Under the pieces are notes generated by a model. That model was not told where the DNA came from, searched no databases, and was given only the letters and a program-made list of their open reading frames with translations. Position numbers and translations under genes: made by a program. From Acanthamoeba lenticulata (lineage: Eukaryota > Discosea > Longamoebia > Acanthamoebidae), in contig NAVB01000896.1 of the NCBI GenBank assembly GCA_002179805.1, forward strand, positions 1-38,415: a stretch of 38,415 nucleotides of DNA. Reading direction: 5' to 3'. This document shows positions 1 to 12,400 of the stretch, piece by piece (the stretch's first letter is position 1; each line of letters begins with the position of its first letter).

Positions 1-44
1 GAGCTCATAAAAGCGGGCGCGGGAGGAGGAGAAATGTCACGTAC

Positions 45-2497
45 TTGACGCGGTTCTCGTCGAGCACGATGGGATGCAGCGGATCGAATATGTACATGTG
101 GTTGCGGTAGAGCTGGCGTCATCCATGCAACACATCAGCACCAACGACGTCGACGCATTTGTGGAGAAGATAACAAATCATGATAATTGAAAAAAAAAAA
201 AATCTATACCTGCATGTACTGCAAGCCCAGGGCGACGGCCGTGAGGTGGTTGTTGTCGGCGGTCTTGGCCAGTCCCGATGGCGTCGACCTGTGGCGCGCG
301 CGGCGCGCCGGAATACGCGGTCGGTCGTCGGCCACGGCTGCGGCCGCCGCCGCGGCAGCGGCGCTGATGGGCAGCGCCGACGACGAGACCGTCGTGACGG
401 GCGGCGAAGACGAGGCCTCTTCGCCGCCGTGGTGCTCGCGCTCGCGATGGACCCAGCCGATCGAGACGGCGCCCTTGTTCTTGGCCTTTTTCTCCGGCAG
501 CGACTTGTGGAGGGCGCGGTTCGGGTGGAGGTGGTGGCCCTGGTGGTGATGGTGATGATGGTGGTAGTGGTGCGGGTGGTGGTGATGCTGGTAGTTGTGC
601 TTCTTGATGAACTGCAGCCCAGCCCCGATGCTGGCCACCGTGGGCGACGTGATCATCTCCACGATCTCCTCCGGCAGGGCCTTGCTGTGCGATGATGTCG
701 ACGTCGACGACGGAGATGAGACGGTCGAGGTCGGAGATGACGAGCCGTCAGCCGCCGGCTGTGGCACAGGCGAGGAGACGTCGCCGGGCATGGAGGAAGA
801 GGGCGAGCGCGTCCCGCCTGACAGCGACAAGGGCGAGCCGCCGGCCGACGACGGCGACCTCGTGGCCGCGGTGGTTGGCACCGACGAGCCGCTGCCTGTG
901 TGGGGCGAGGACAACGGACTCGACGACGTCGTGGCCGCCACGGCCGCTGCCGAGCCCAGGCGGGGCGCGCGGACAGCGATGGGCGACGACGGGAATGTGA
1001 AGCCGTACGACGAGTTTCCGTTGACGCCCGGGCCCGCAGCACCTGTGGCCGACATGCTGCTGCCGCTGCTGCTCATCCAGGCCGGGGAGGACGAAACGCC
1101 AGGCGACATGTAGGACATCGGCGACGATGTGCTGGGCGAGTCGCCGCCAGACGACCGCAAGTGCGACACCTGCAGCGGTGCGTACTGCTGTGGCGGCGCA
1201 GACAGGCCGTCGTCATCTGCACCATTTTGCCATATTTACATATGTGAGAAAGATTGGAATGTGTTGGGCCACCACGTGGTTTATTTCACCACGTTATTGT
1301 AAGGAGGAGATATTTGTTACGGGATCTTAGGACTTTTGAAGAAGTGTTGTGATCACGATTAATATTGGGCAATATAATCACAAAAAAAATTCAAAAAGGC
1401 CGGAGAAGTGCCGTACCGATGCGAATGACTTCGCCTGGGCTCGGCGACGACGAACCAGAGGTGACGTTGGGCAACACGTCGATGCTGGTCCAGCGCTGGC
1501 CCGAGTTGCGGTGTTGAGGGTTGGGCGCCTGCTGGCGCTGGCTGCCGACCATCGTGGCCGCAGCGCGGCTCATGTCCTTGAGCGGCGGGTAGATGGGGCG
1601 GATGGGCTGCGGGACGCCATGGTCCTGTGGCACCATGGAGGCTGGCGACGGAGAGGCGACGACGTCGACCATGTTGTTGGCCTTGGCTTGCTGTCGTGAG
1701 AGTTCGCTTATCAGATCTTCGAGCACGACGTCGAGCCGCGAGCCGGGTCGACTACTACTCGAAGAGGAAGATGCAGAAGGCGGAGAAGGACTGCGGCCTT
1801 GCTGTTCCTGCTCTTGCTTGAGGCGCTTGAGCTTGTCAATCTGCTGGGCTAGGGGGTTCTGCGAGGGCAGGTCGAACAGGGAGGGCAGCACATCAAGCTC
1901 TTCGCCGTAGTGTCGTAGCCAGGACTCGGCCAGGGACGTATCTGTTGATGTAGCGAGTCCCATCTCACGATCGCGAGCCAAGGTGCGCAGCAGCTCGGGG
2001 AAAAGAGGGTGGTCGCGTGGCAACAGCCCCAAGGTCTCTTGCCCATTTGAATGCTGCTGCTGCTGCTGTTCGCTGCCGGTAGCCGTTCGGGTGGGGACTG
2101 AAGATGACGATTGCGGAGCGCCAGGCCACCTCACCGATGGGCTCACACTTCGTTGGTGACCAAGACGGGGCGACGGGCCTGCGAGATTGCCTTCAGTCGA
2201 TGTAGCAGATGCTGATGCTGATGAAGCAGGAGGGAGAGTTTGCGACGATGATGAGGCAGGAAATTGGGATGGCATAAGTGGAGATGAAGGAGTAAAGGTG
2301 AACTGAGTCGGCAAAGAAGAAGCTGCAATTGGCTGGAACTCAAAAGTGCTGGCTGATGCGGGAGCGGGCGAGGGCAGCGGCGAGAACGTGAAGAGGCTGT
2401 CGTAATCCATCGAGTTTGCCAAGCTGGGTGTCTCAGCCCAAGGATCCCCTTCGAGGGTGATGTTGTTGCCGCTGAGAGGGTCTTCATCCCATTGCAT
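45..2497 (-). CDS. Ser/Pro-rich low-complexity protein, partial (runs off left edge)
   Basis: Function not recognised. Three exons are visible: 2497-1417, 1216-210 and 112-45. The last ends at a GTACGT donor, so the gene continues past the left edge. About 718 residues are visible. The start is the first ATG of a long open exon (MQWDEDPLSG). Exon 1 holds Ser/Ala/Pro-rich stretches, a poly-Gln run and a short Lys/Gln-rich helical segment (QQIDKLKRLKQEQEQQ). Exon 2 is Ser/Thr/Pro-rich, with a His-rich tract near 520-590 and a poly-Ala run. Exon 3 is the only stretch that looks folded (LYRNHMYIFDPLHPIVLDEN). Intron phases agree across both junctions. The composition resembles regulatory or scaffold proteins, but I assign no role. 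The informative domain probably lies left of the window. Confidence 0.7.
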
Positions 2498-3097
2498 TTT
2501 GGCGAACTAGAATTTGAAATGAAAGTGCTTCGCAATTATGATTTAAGGCCTATGACCACACATCAAGAAGTCGACGGACTCTTCTCTCTATCTATCACAG
2601 CCTCTCTTCCTCTCTTCTCCCTTCACGTTCTTTGGCCGCAAACTCTTCGCCTCCAGGCCTCTCCTGTTTCCGGTGCAGTTGCACGCAGGGAAAACTCGAC
2701 CCAGCAATCCCGGGCTGCTGCAAAGAGGCCCAGCAAGTGGCCAAACAGCAAGTGGCGCCACCACCAGGTCTCAAGAAACGAGGTCGCTGTCTGCCCAGTT
2801 CGATCACCACTCCAAGTATATTCAGGCGTACGCACCCGAAATAGTCCAAATTCCATTTGGGAACATGCGCCGGCAAAACATGTCCCTAATTACCCCGAGC
2901 ACAATCAATCTGCGGCCAATCAACCACGGCTAGACACAAGGGAGGGCGACCATCGCTCTCGGTGCCATGACGGGGCCGAGAGAGGAAGCTTGACTACGCC
3001 AGCGGTCGTCGAGCGAGGATGCGAGCACCGCCCAGGTGTCCTCCTGCAGGAGGTGATCAAGCGCTGGTTAGTGACTGGCTTTGCCAAAGGCAACGTC
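2498..3097. other. Intergenic region, promoter side of the Ser/Pro-rich gene
   Basis: About 600 bases between the start of the leftmost gene and the 3' end of the methyltransferase fusion, both on the minus strand. It should hold the promoter of the former and the 3' UTR of the latter. There is a pyrimidine-rich plus-strand stretch near 2580-2630. I saw no convincing coding exon, RNA gene or repeat. Confidence 0.5.
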
Positions 3098-5742
3098 TCA
3101 TCGCGACCCTCCGATGACGGCCGCTGATTGACGCAACCGCAGATCCGGGTGGGCACGCCTTTGCGACGCGACATGAACGGGGCTTTTAAGGGCTCACGGG
3201 ACGGGCCGTCGGAGAGTGTGTACCTGCGTAGAGCTCCTTGATGACGTTGTAGAAATACCGGAGGCGGTTGAAGGTGTCCTCGCGGTGCACTTGAACAAGG
3301 CGGTCGCGCTCGGCATCCCACTTCGCCACACGCTGCGCCGTGTACTGACGCCAATCCTCCGTCAAGTCATCAAACTGTTGTCGGGAACGGTCAAATCAGC
3401 TGCCCAGCGATTAAAATTTTTCCACACTTGCACCGAGGCCGGTCATGCACCTTGACGATCTCGAAACCGGCTTCGACGAGGTCGCGCTTGTAGGTCTCTT
3501 CCCTGGGCAGGTAGGGGCAGTAGACGTCGTCCGCTAGGCGTTGCCTGTGCTCCGAGAGCGCCGCGGCCAGTGAGCGTCATGACACCGACATTGCACCGAA
3601 AGGAAGCGCGGCCGTACTTTTCCTCGTTGGTGAGGGTCTCCTTCTCGAAGAAGTCCTCTGCGTAGAACACGCCGCCGGGCTTCAACAAGCTGAAGCACTG
3701 TTGGTTTTCGTAGTCGTTGTCAGCATCAGCATGAGTTGATCAAGCGATCAATTGGCTTGTCGGTCAGTTGGTCGTGATGATCATCAACTCCTGAGGCCAA
3801 CACCACAAGCGCAAAAAAAAGGGCGGCGTACGGTCTTGAACAGCTGAGCCCGCTCGGGGATGTGGAGGACGGTCAACCACGACACGATGGCGTCGTAGCT
3901 GTCCGGGCGCAGGTGCTGCCCGACCTGCAAAATGTCTCCCGCCTGCGCCCAGGCCGCAACGGGCGAGTCAGTCATGCTCGTCAAAAAAAGGGCGGAGCAG
4001 CTTTCGGGCTCGTACGAGGTGATGCACGTTATCGCTGAGGCCGCACCGGGCCGTGAGCTCGGCCGCTGTCCGGTGGAGATCGTCCTGTAGCTCGACCGCC
4101 AGCACCGACGCGCGCAGTTTGCCGCCAAAGTACCGAGCCGGGCCGCCCAGGCCCGACCCGATGTTGAGCACGCGCGAGTCCGGGCGCAGGCCGGCCTCGC
4201 GGATGCACACCTCGAGCCCTTCGACCTCGTGGTAGTGGTGCTGGTCGAAGGGGAGGAGGTCTTCGTAGGAGATGGGGCCCGCGGCCAGGTTGGCCGCATG
4301 CAGGTTGTTGAAGAGCGCCCGCAGCAGCTCCGGCTTGTTGTACCTGCCGGCGACGGCAGGTGAGACGCGAGAAAGGGAAAGGGCGCGCCAGCAGTGCCAG
4401 GGACGTCACGCACAAGTGGACGAGCTTGATGTCCTTGCGGAGCGACGCGATGTCTTCAAAGATGAACTTCTGGGCCGGGTGGTCGACGGACGACAGCACG
4501 CGGGCGCGGTAGAGCACCTCGACCGCCTTTGTGATCGCGCTCTCGGCGACGTGGTTCGAACCCACGATCTGCACTTTGGCGTACCACCTGGCAAACCCAT
4601 GGGCGTGAGCTAAAGAAGGGGGCGGGGCGAGGGCGAGCTGAAAACGTACTGCTCGGCGTCCTCTGGCTTGAGGTCGTAGCGGCGCGCGACTTGCTCAGCC
4701 ATGCCCGGGTCGCTGTGGAACAGGCGACACGACTCGCGGATGGCGGCGAGCATCTTCTGGAGGGCCTCCCGCTTGCGCGCCAGGACGTCCTGGCGGCCGG
4801 CCATCATGAAGCACGGCCAGGGCGACGTGATGTCCCCAATGCGGCGCACCTCCTGCGGGGAACGATCCAGCCCGACCGTTCCACAGCCAGCTCAGAACTG
4901 AGCTCAACAGGGCGCGTTTGGAATGGGCAAGTCGTACGCCAGAGTCGTGGAAGGGCTTGGTGGTGAACGTCTCCCACAGAAACGCGGCGGTCGAGTTGTC
5001 GTTGACGCCGTCGCGCAGACCTGCCGGTTCACACAACACACACGTCGGGCTGGTGTCAGATCAGCACAGAGCGGGGCGGGGCGGGATGGTATTGCGTACT
5101 CTTAAAGTCGCCCTTGACGGCGAATTGGACGTCGCGCTGCGGGTGCCAGCCGCGCTCCATCGCCAGGACATAGACCATCAGCTGCGACCCGCTGCCGGGC
5201 CGGCTGATGCCAAAGGTCTGGAAAATCGCATACAACACAACAGCGCACACGGGTCAACGAAGTGGCGCTTGGGTGACGTGACAGCGTGGCCGCACCTGTC
5301 CCTTGAGATCCTCCACCGTGTGGAAGGACGACGTGCTGCCGGTCGAGATGGCCCAACACAGAGGGGACTGCACATAGGTACCAAACAGGCGCAGGTCCGA
5401 ACCTCCGGCGATGTCTGCGTGTGGCGCCCAACTCGAGTGAGCGCAGCGAGTCAACAGGGACAGAACTCAACAACTAAAGAGGCCTACCCGCAACAAGGCC
5501 CTCAGTGAGGGCGAGAATGACGTCCACTTCGCCGCTCTTGGCGCTGTTGATCATGGCCCCCGTGCCCAGCTTCTGCTCCACAAACTCGACCTGCTCATCA
5601 GTTAGTAATCGCAGTGAGATCTGAGCGTCAGTCTGGCCTTCAGTACCTGCACGCCATGCTTGGCGAAGATACCCTGCTCAATTCCCAAGAGCCAGGGCAG
5701 ATTGAAATGCTCCGGCACGCCACACACCACGATCTTCTCCAT
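3098..5742 (-). CDS. NMT1/THI5-like substrate-binding domain fused to SAM-dependent methyltransferase
   Basis: Thirteen exons give 561 residues: 5742-5647, 5590-5488, 5414-5296, 5217-5100, 5020-4938, 4852-4650, 4587-4414, 4343-4016, 3942-3832, 3697-3618, 3544-3451, 3374-3224, 3123-3098. All junctions keep frame. Residues 1 to about 290 resemble the periplasmic-binding-protein fold of NMT1/THI5/Ca3427-like proteins (start MEKIVVCGVPEHFNLPWLLG; later GISRPGSGSQ and CWAISTGS). There is no signal peptide, so a cytosolic ligand-binding role is likely. Residues about 298-561 form a class I methyltransferase: motif I VLNIGSGLGG, then DAIVSWLTVLHI and LLKPGGVFYAEDFF. The C-terminal part (AGFEIVKFDDLTEDW) resembles sarcosine/dimethylglycine-type N-methyltransferases. 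The ligand and the methyl acceptor are unknown. Splicing of the last 26-nt exon is the weakest point. Confidence 0.82.
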
Positions 5743-6343
5743 CTTTTGCTATGTGTTATGTGCCGCTTACGTTTTCACCCAAAGCCGACTCTCGGCGAGA
5801 GCGAAAATAAAATAATTAGAAAACGATTTTGTTTCTGCGGAATGCGAAAATATTTGAAGAACGAACGCGCGTGTTTGCACAGCTGCAGAGTCAAAACAAA
5901 GGCCAAGTATGGCAGGGGAACAAACATGAATCATCAGGCGTCACTTGCCGTGTTTTTAGTTGTAGGTTTGAAAAATATAATGTTGGTACCACTTTTTAGG
6001 GGCCTCTCCCTGACATGGTGCATTCATTGAGGCTCTTGTTGTCGCCCGACAACTCTCGGAATCTCCCGTGCGACTAGGAATGTAGGAAATGTCTACAAAG
6101 TGGCCAGGAACAAGTGTTCGGAGGAGGGAACAAAATGTTGCGAGTGCCGCACCTTGGGGCATGTGTGGGGTCTCGTCTCATCGCCCGACCAGGTTTAAAA
6201 CTTGGGGCTCGCCATCCTGACCGATCGCCTTACTCTCTTTCTTCGCCTTCACTAGCCCCCAAGCCACCCTTTGCTGTCTCTCTCTTGTATTGCTGCGTCT
6301 ATTCTTCTTGCTACAACTAGTAGAATTCGCTATACAACGATAC
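5743..6343. promoter_or_regulatory. Divergent promoter region between methyltransferase fusion and glutaminase
   Basis: About 600 bases separate the start codons of two divergently transcribed genes, so both promoters should lie here. The left third is AT-rich (near 5800-5860 and 5960-5990). A TTTAAAAC stretch lies near 6193, about 150 bases before the glutaminase start, followed by pyrimidine-rich sequence that could hold its transcription start. No RNA gene or convincing exon was seen. A plus-strand open frame across this stretch is AT-biased and has no domain. Confidence 0.4.
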
Positions 6344-9181
6344 ATGCAGGGCTTCAAGAGGACGTTTTCTACCTTCCGTGACCGCAAGGCCTCCAACCGT
6401 CTCGTACATCCTCCTCCTTCAGTAGTGCCCAACTTTCATTCACGTGTGCGACGTTACTTTATTACAGTCACTTTCTTTTGGTGGTTCGGTACTTTATTAT
6501 CCGTTCTTCTATTCGTTCCTGCACTAGTATGGATGTTGTCAACATATACTTTGGCAGCAATTATTCGCATTGCCCCGGTCGGGGCAGAACCGATAGCCTC
6601 CTTCTGGTGCGCCCGAAGATGGGCCACTTTTTCTTTACTTCATTTGCCGGCAACTTCAATCTTGAATCGTATGCAATCGATTTTCTGACCCGTTTTTGGC
6701 TTTGCAGAAAGATGAGGAGCTCAAGAGCATCTTCGACTCTTTGGATAAAAGCAACCAGGGATTCATCACCGCCGCCCTCCTCAAGAAGGTACGCTTCTTC
6801 TCTCCTTCTTTCGGTCTCCGAGAATTCTCATGAACGACTTGGTTTTGGTCAGGTGCTCTCCGACGAAGGGCTAGGCAAGGGCATCGTCAAGAAAGCCGTC
6901 GACACGCTTGACCACGACAAGGACGGCAAGATCTTCGCGCAGGACTTCCTCAACCTGAAGGAGATGAAGACCGACATCATTGAGCGCGCTCTCACCGGCC
7001 GCGTCGCCATCCCCGACTGGGCCGACTTCGTGGCCAACTTGAAGGAGATCTTCGATCACTGCGCCACACTCGAGACGGGCCAGAACGCCCAGTATATCCC
7101 CCAGCTGGCCCGGGTCAACCCCAAGCTCTTTGGCATCGCCGTGCAGACCGTCGATGGCCAGATCTGGACTCACGGCGACGCCGACGTGCCCTTCACGCTC
7201 CAGTCCTGCTCCAAGCCCATCACGTACGACCTCCGTCTTTCCAACGAACAGACCCGATCGGAGCCTGAATGATTGACTTGGCTCGGCCGCAGGTACTGCA
7301 TTGCTGAGGGCGATCGGGGCGAGGCCAAGATCAACCGCCACGTCGGCCACGAGCCCAGCGGCCGCAAATTCAACGTACGTTGGCCAAATTCCTTGTGTTT
7401 CTTCAACATTGATTGTAAATTTCAATAGGCTGACCGTTTTGGTGGGCACTGAACAGGCCTTTGAGCTGGACGAGAGGAACCCTCTGGAGAAGAAGCCGTT
7501 TAACCCGATGATCAACGCCGGCGCCATCGTGACGGCGTCCCTCCTCAAGCCCGACTTTGAGCCCGCCGACGTACGTCGTCATGGCATCGCGCGCGCCTCT
7601 CGGCTCGACGTCGTGCGCCAACCGATCCCCGCCTTGTCGTTGGTCTCACCATCAGTTCACGTTTGTTTCTCGGTGTAGAGGTTCGGCTACGTGCAAAACG
7701 TGTGGCAGCGACTGTCGGACCGCGGCGACGGCCAGCCGACCTCTGTCGGCTTCGACAACGCCACCTACCTGTCCGAGCTGCGCCACGCCGACCGCAACTT
7801 TGCCTTGTCCTACTTCATGAAGGCATGTCTGCCGCCCGCCTCTCTCGTCGATCGTCATGACCCTAATCGTGATGATGATGATGGGCGTGCAGGGCGAGGG
7901 CGTGTTCGACAAGTCGGTCAACAGCGACGACCGCGTGCGCTCTCACTTGGAATTTTACCTGCAGGTAGTGAAGGCGACACAAGATGAACCATAAAGCCAA
8001 TTTTCTAATACTATTACCTGCAGCTGTGCTCCATGACCGGCACCACGCGCGACATGGCCTCTGTGGCCTCGGCTCTGGCCAACGGCGGCACCAATCCCAT
8101 CACCAAGGAGTACGTCTCGCCCCAATAATATTATTCTTTTTTTTAAAAAAATCTAATAAATCTCTTTTTTTGCAGCAAAATTTTCCCGGCCGCTTGCGTG
8201 CGCAACTGCCTGTCGATCATGTTCAGCTGCGGCATGTACGACTACTCGGGCGAGTTTGCCTACAGCGTGGGCCTCCCGGCCAAGTCCGGCGTGTCCGGCT
8301 GCGTCATGGTCGTCGTGCCCAACCTCCTCGTACGTGTGCCCCCGCCGCTCTACTTCATCATCATCATCATCATCTTCATCTTCATCTTCATCGTCGTGCT
8401 TACCGTGCCCCACTTGGCACCTGCAGGGCATGTGCATCTGGTCGCCCCGCATCGACGAGCAGGGCAACTCGGTGCGCGCCGTCGAGTTCTGCAAGCAGCT
8501 GACCTCGCGCTACGCCTTCCACGTGTTTGACGACGTCATCTCCTGCTCTGAGGTGCGCATTCGAGCTTTGTTAGTGGATGCGATAGGTGTCCGTGTTGTA
8601 TTAACGATCGGTTCTTACTTGGGGGTCACACGTGCAGGGTTCGCAAAAGAAGAACCCGCGCCTGCGCCAGGCCACCAACAAGGAGATCAACGTCATCTGC
8701 GAGTTCATCTTCGCCGCTTCCAACGGCAACCTCACCCGAATCATGTACGTCTCTCTTCCTCTTATTTAATCATGTAAATTATTCATTTTTTAAAATACTT
8801 TTATTTACATTTTTTCAAAAATCGGGCAGGGAGTTGGTGCTGGGCGGCACGTCGGTGAACGTGGCCGACTACGACGGGCGCACGGCCCTCCATCTGGCGG
8901 CGGCCGAGGGCCGCTTCAAGGTCGCCGAGTACCTGGTCAACAAGGGCGCCAACATCCACGTCAAGGACCGGTGGGGCGCCACGCCCCTCGACGAGGCCAT
9001 CCGCGCCGGGCACAAGGAGGTGGCCGGCCTGCTGGAGCGGGCGGCGCAGGAGGCCAAGTTCGTGGGCCAGCTGGTCGACGAGGACGGCGAGCGCTCGGAC
9101 GAGAACGGCGTGTCGGACGTCGTCACCACCACCTCCACCGTGGACGAGAAGCACGCCTCCCGCGTCATCGAGACCGCCTAA
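6344..9181 (+). CDS. Glutaminase, kidney type (EF-hand-like, glutaminase, ankyrin)
   Basis: Hydrolyses glutamine to glutamate and ammonia. Twelve exons give 582 residues: 6344-6403, 6708-6788, 6853-7223, 7293-7374, 7457-7570, 7679-7822, 7893-7964, 8024-8109, 8176-8329, 8427-8552, 8638-8744, 8830-9181. The first 20 residues are Arg/Ser/Thr-rich and could be a mitochondrial presequence. Residues about 20-115 resemble the EF-hand-like bundle of animal GLS (DHDKDGKI). The serine beta-lactamase-like glutaminase core has the Ser-X-X-Lys motif (QSCSKPI, Ser near 165), [10 protein letters not shown] (near 214) and [10 protein letters not shown]. Ankyrin repeats follow at about 475-550 ([25 protein letters not shown]). 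Domain order and length match animal kidney-type glutaminase. Intron 6 uses a GC donor (AAG|GCATGT). Confidence 0.95.
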
Positions 9182-9217
9182 GCCAAGAAAGAAGGAAAAA
9201 AGAAAAGAAAAAGAGTC

Positions 9218-9223
9218 AATAAA
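9218..9223 (+). terminator. AATAAA polyadenylation signal of the glutaminase gene
   Basis: A canonical AATAAA lies 37 bases after the glutaminase stop codon in A-rich sequence, with no other plus-strand gene end nearby. Confidence 0.6.
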
Positions 9224-9450
9224 GAGGCCCGATGACGGGTTGTGTGTACAGCGTGATCGTCTTCTGGCCAGAAGGAAGACGACGGGACTTTGACGTGGTC
9301 CCTGTCCCGAAAAGGGTAACGACCAGGTTTTGATGATTGGCCGGATAAACGCCCGAAATATAATAGTGGGCGTCACACACTGAAGAAGCAAACGAAAAAG
9401 AAAAAGCCCTCTTCGTTGTTTCTGTGCGCACTTTCCTCTCCTCCTCCCTC

Positions 9451-12400
9451 ATGCTGTCCTTCCTGGGTACGTGCCCAACCCCCACATCGACTCGCCTCAC
9501 GTGGGGAAGGATTGTCAAATGACGTCGTGGCCACCAGGTCTTGAACGCGGTGCCCAGAACGCGGAACCCCACCACCAGGATGGGGCGGCTGCTGTCGTCC
9601 AGTCAGTCGCTGCGGGAGAGGCCGTGGTCCTCGCTGTTGGCTGCTTGTCTGCTCCTCCAGCTGCTACGCCGGGGCAGGCCATCCGTGCGGTGTCGCTCCA
9701 GCGAAGCTTCACCGTCAGCAACGCCTCCGAGGCCTACACGGTGCGTGCGTTTGCCAACGTCTCAACGTGTCCATTGGCTTGACCCGTCCAGGCCAAGCGC
9801 CTGGTCATCATCACTCAACATCGTGTCGCGTGCAGGTGTACGAGATTCACGTCACAAGCGAGTCACGCGATGGCCACGACGACGGCGCAGAGCCTCCCCA
9901 AGTCCCACACAAGCATGTCGTCCGCAAGCGCTACCGCGAGCTGCACGCGCTCAACGCTGAGGTGCTCACTCGGCCGAGTCTCGATGCCGTCGTTTCCATG
10001 CAGGACCAAGTCCACATATGGCTCACAACGTTAGCGTTTAACGTTTGGCGTCAGTGCAGTTGGAGCACATGCAGCCCAAGTTGAAGCTGCCGCAGTTCCC
10101 CTTCCGGTTCCAGCTGCTCAACTTTGACGTCGACGGGCTCAAGCGCCGCAAAGCTCTGGGCGAGTACCTCGAGTTTGTGGGCTCACATCCCCAACTGGTC
10201 TCGCATCCCACCGTCGTTGACTTTCTGCACACCTCTGTACGCCTCCCCACAAATCATCATCCTCATCCTCATCACCACCCTCGTGGTTGTTGCTCTTCTT
10301 CTCTGAGTGTCTCGCGTCGTCATGCAGCATCCCGAGCCCTCGGTGGTCCTGCGCGTCACGCCGCTACAGGCCATCAGCGTCTCCACCGCGAAGAGCGGTA
10401 CTCTCGAGGAGGCCTTCCCTGGCGTGTGTTTGGAGGGCGGAGGACCGGCTCGCCTGCGAGACTCACGCTGGCCCTTGTGGTGGCGGTGGCGTGACGGACC
10501 ACAGGCGTCCCCGATGCCTTTTGCCATCTGACCATGTACGACAAGGCGTTCAAGAAGATCGGCAAGGTCTCGCGCACGCTCACGGCCGCCAACGGCCGGA
10601 GCGTCGATCCGCAGTGGCTGGACCAGGAGTGCTGCTTGTACGCAACAAAAAAGCACACACACAAGCAGCCAATCGGCTAGCGCTGCCACGTCCCCTGGGG
10701 TCACAACTGACTTATATTTACCTCGTGTGGCAAAGTGAGCTGCCGGCCGAGTGCGCCGGCGTGACGCTGAGCCTGTGGCACTACAACCTCATCCGCTCCA
10801 ACGTGTTCCTGGGCCGCGTCTGCCTCGAGCGACGCACGCTGCCGCGCAACAAGTGCGTCGAGCACTGGTTCCCGCTCCACCCGGCGCAGGGCGCGTCCGG
10901 GGCGGCCCTCACGTCGATCACCGGCGCCATTCTGCTGCGCGTCGACTTCAAGGCACGGCACGGCCCGGCTCGAGCTGTGTTGGACTCCCGGGCCTGACGG
11001 TGTGTTGTCCGGTCCGCATGCGCACAGACCGACGATGCACAGGACGGGCTCGAGATGGAGCCCGTCGAGGAGAGCGAGCTCAGCAAGCGGGTCAAGCAGG
11101 GGCAGCTCGAGGAGCGCACGGCCCTCCAGCTCCGGCGCGAGAAGCTCTACGCCTCTGGCGAGCTGCATCTCCGCTTCCGCTATTACCCGCCGGTCGGCCG
11201 CTGGGAGGGCTACCTCGAGATCGAAGGTCACCATTCCCCCCTTTGGCCCTCAACGTCGCGTTGTTCTCACATCGTCGTGGCCCGGGCGCAGTGATCGAGT
11301 GTCGCGGGCTGCAGGCCAAGGCGTCGTGCTACGTGCAGCTCAACCTCCAGCGGGGCAGCGACGACATTGTGGGCGCGTGCGCCACCAAGGCTTGTGGCGG
11401 CAGCGACGGCGGCGGCGAGCAGCACGACGGGCCGACGCACGAGACCGCGCCCGGCGCCTCCGTATGTCAGTCACGCGCCCGCGGGCCTCGTCAGCCAGAC
11501 TTATGCGCTCCTGTATACAGGAGGGCCGCACCCCGCGGAGCAAGTCGTCAAAGGAGCCGCAGTTCAACAACAAGAAGTTCCAGTTCTTCTTGTTCCCGTC
11601 GGCCTCATCGTCGTCATCGTCATCGTCCTCCTCCTCGGGGTCGGACGTGCCTGACTGCGTCAAGCTCTCCCTCTGGGCCCACGCCATGTTCGGTCCGGCC
11701 GCGCTCCCGCGTTGGACCAAAACGCAAACAAAGGCCTTTGTTGAAGCGCTGACCAAACCTCTGCGCCGCCGCAGGGAGCGACAAGCTGCTCGGGGACCAC
11801 ACGCTGGTGCTGGCCGACTGGGCGCCCGGCGTGTGGCACGACCAGTGGCGCACGCTCTGCTCGCCGCTGGCCGAGAAGGCGCTGCCCACGCGCATGGGCC
11901 GGAGCATGGCGCGCGAAGGGCTCGCCCCCAAGTACCCGATCATCCTCCTCCCCGGGCTGGCGTCGTCGAGCCTGCAGGTCGAGGAGGGCAACCCGGACTG
12001 GGTCGGCGAGTGGATCTGGCTCTCGCTCGCCAAGATCGGTTCGCAGAAGTTCAAGACGCTCTTCTCCTCGGGGGCCTCCGCCGCCGCCGCGGAAGCCGAC
12101 GCCGGCGAGGGCTCGGCCGACTCGCAGTTCCGGGTAATCGCTGGCTCGCTCTCGATTGGGATCGCCTCTGAGCTCACGCTGCGCGACGCGCGGGGACAGA
12201 ACGAGTGGGTCCGGCACGTGTGTCTGCAGCCGGACGGCTGCAGTGACCCGCCCGGCATCCGCGTGCGGCCCGTGCCGGGCAAGGACGGCTGCGCCTACCT
12301 GACCCCGGGCGCCCTCACCAACAACCTCTCCTACGTACCCACCTTGGTTTTTTATTTAAAATTTAAATGAAATTATTTTTATTAAAAAAATTTGATTTAT

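Noticed and set aside
180..1247. Several plus-strand open frames over the leftmost gene
   Set aside because: Composition (poly-Val, poly-Arg) is what the antisense of His/Ser-rich codons gives. The minus-strand exon chain has consistent splice phases.
5614..6030. Plus-strand open frame over the start of the methyltransferase fusion
   Set aside because: It crosses an exon of the minus-strand gene, continues into AT-rich intergenic sequence and has no recognisable domain.
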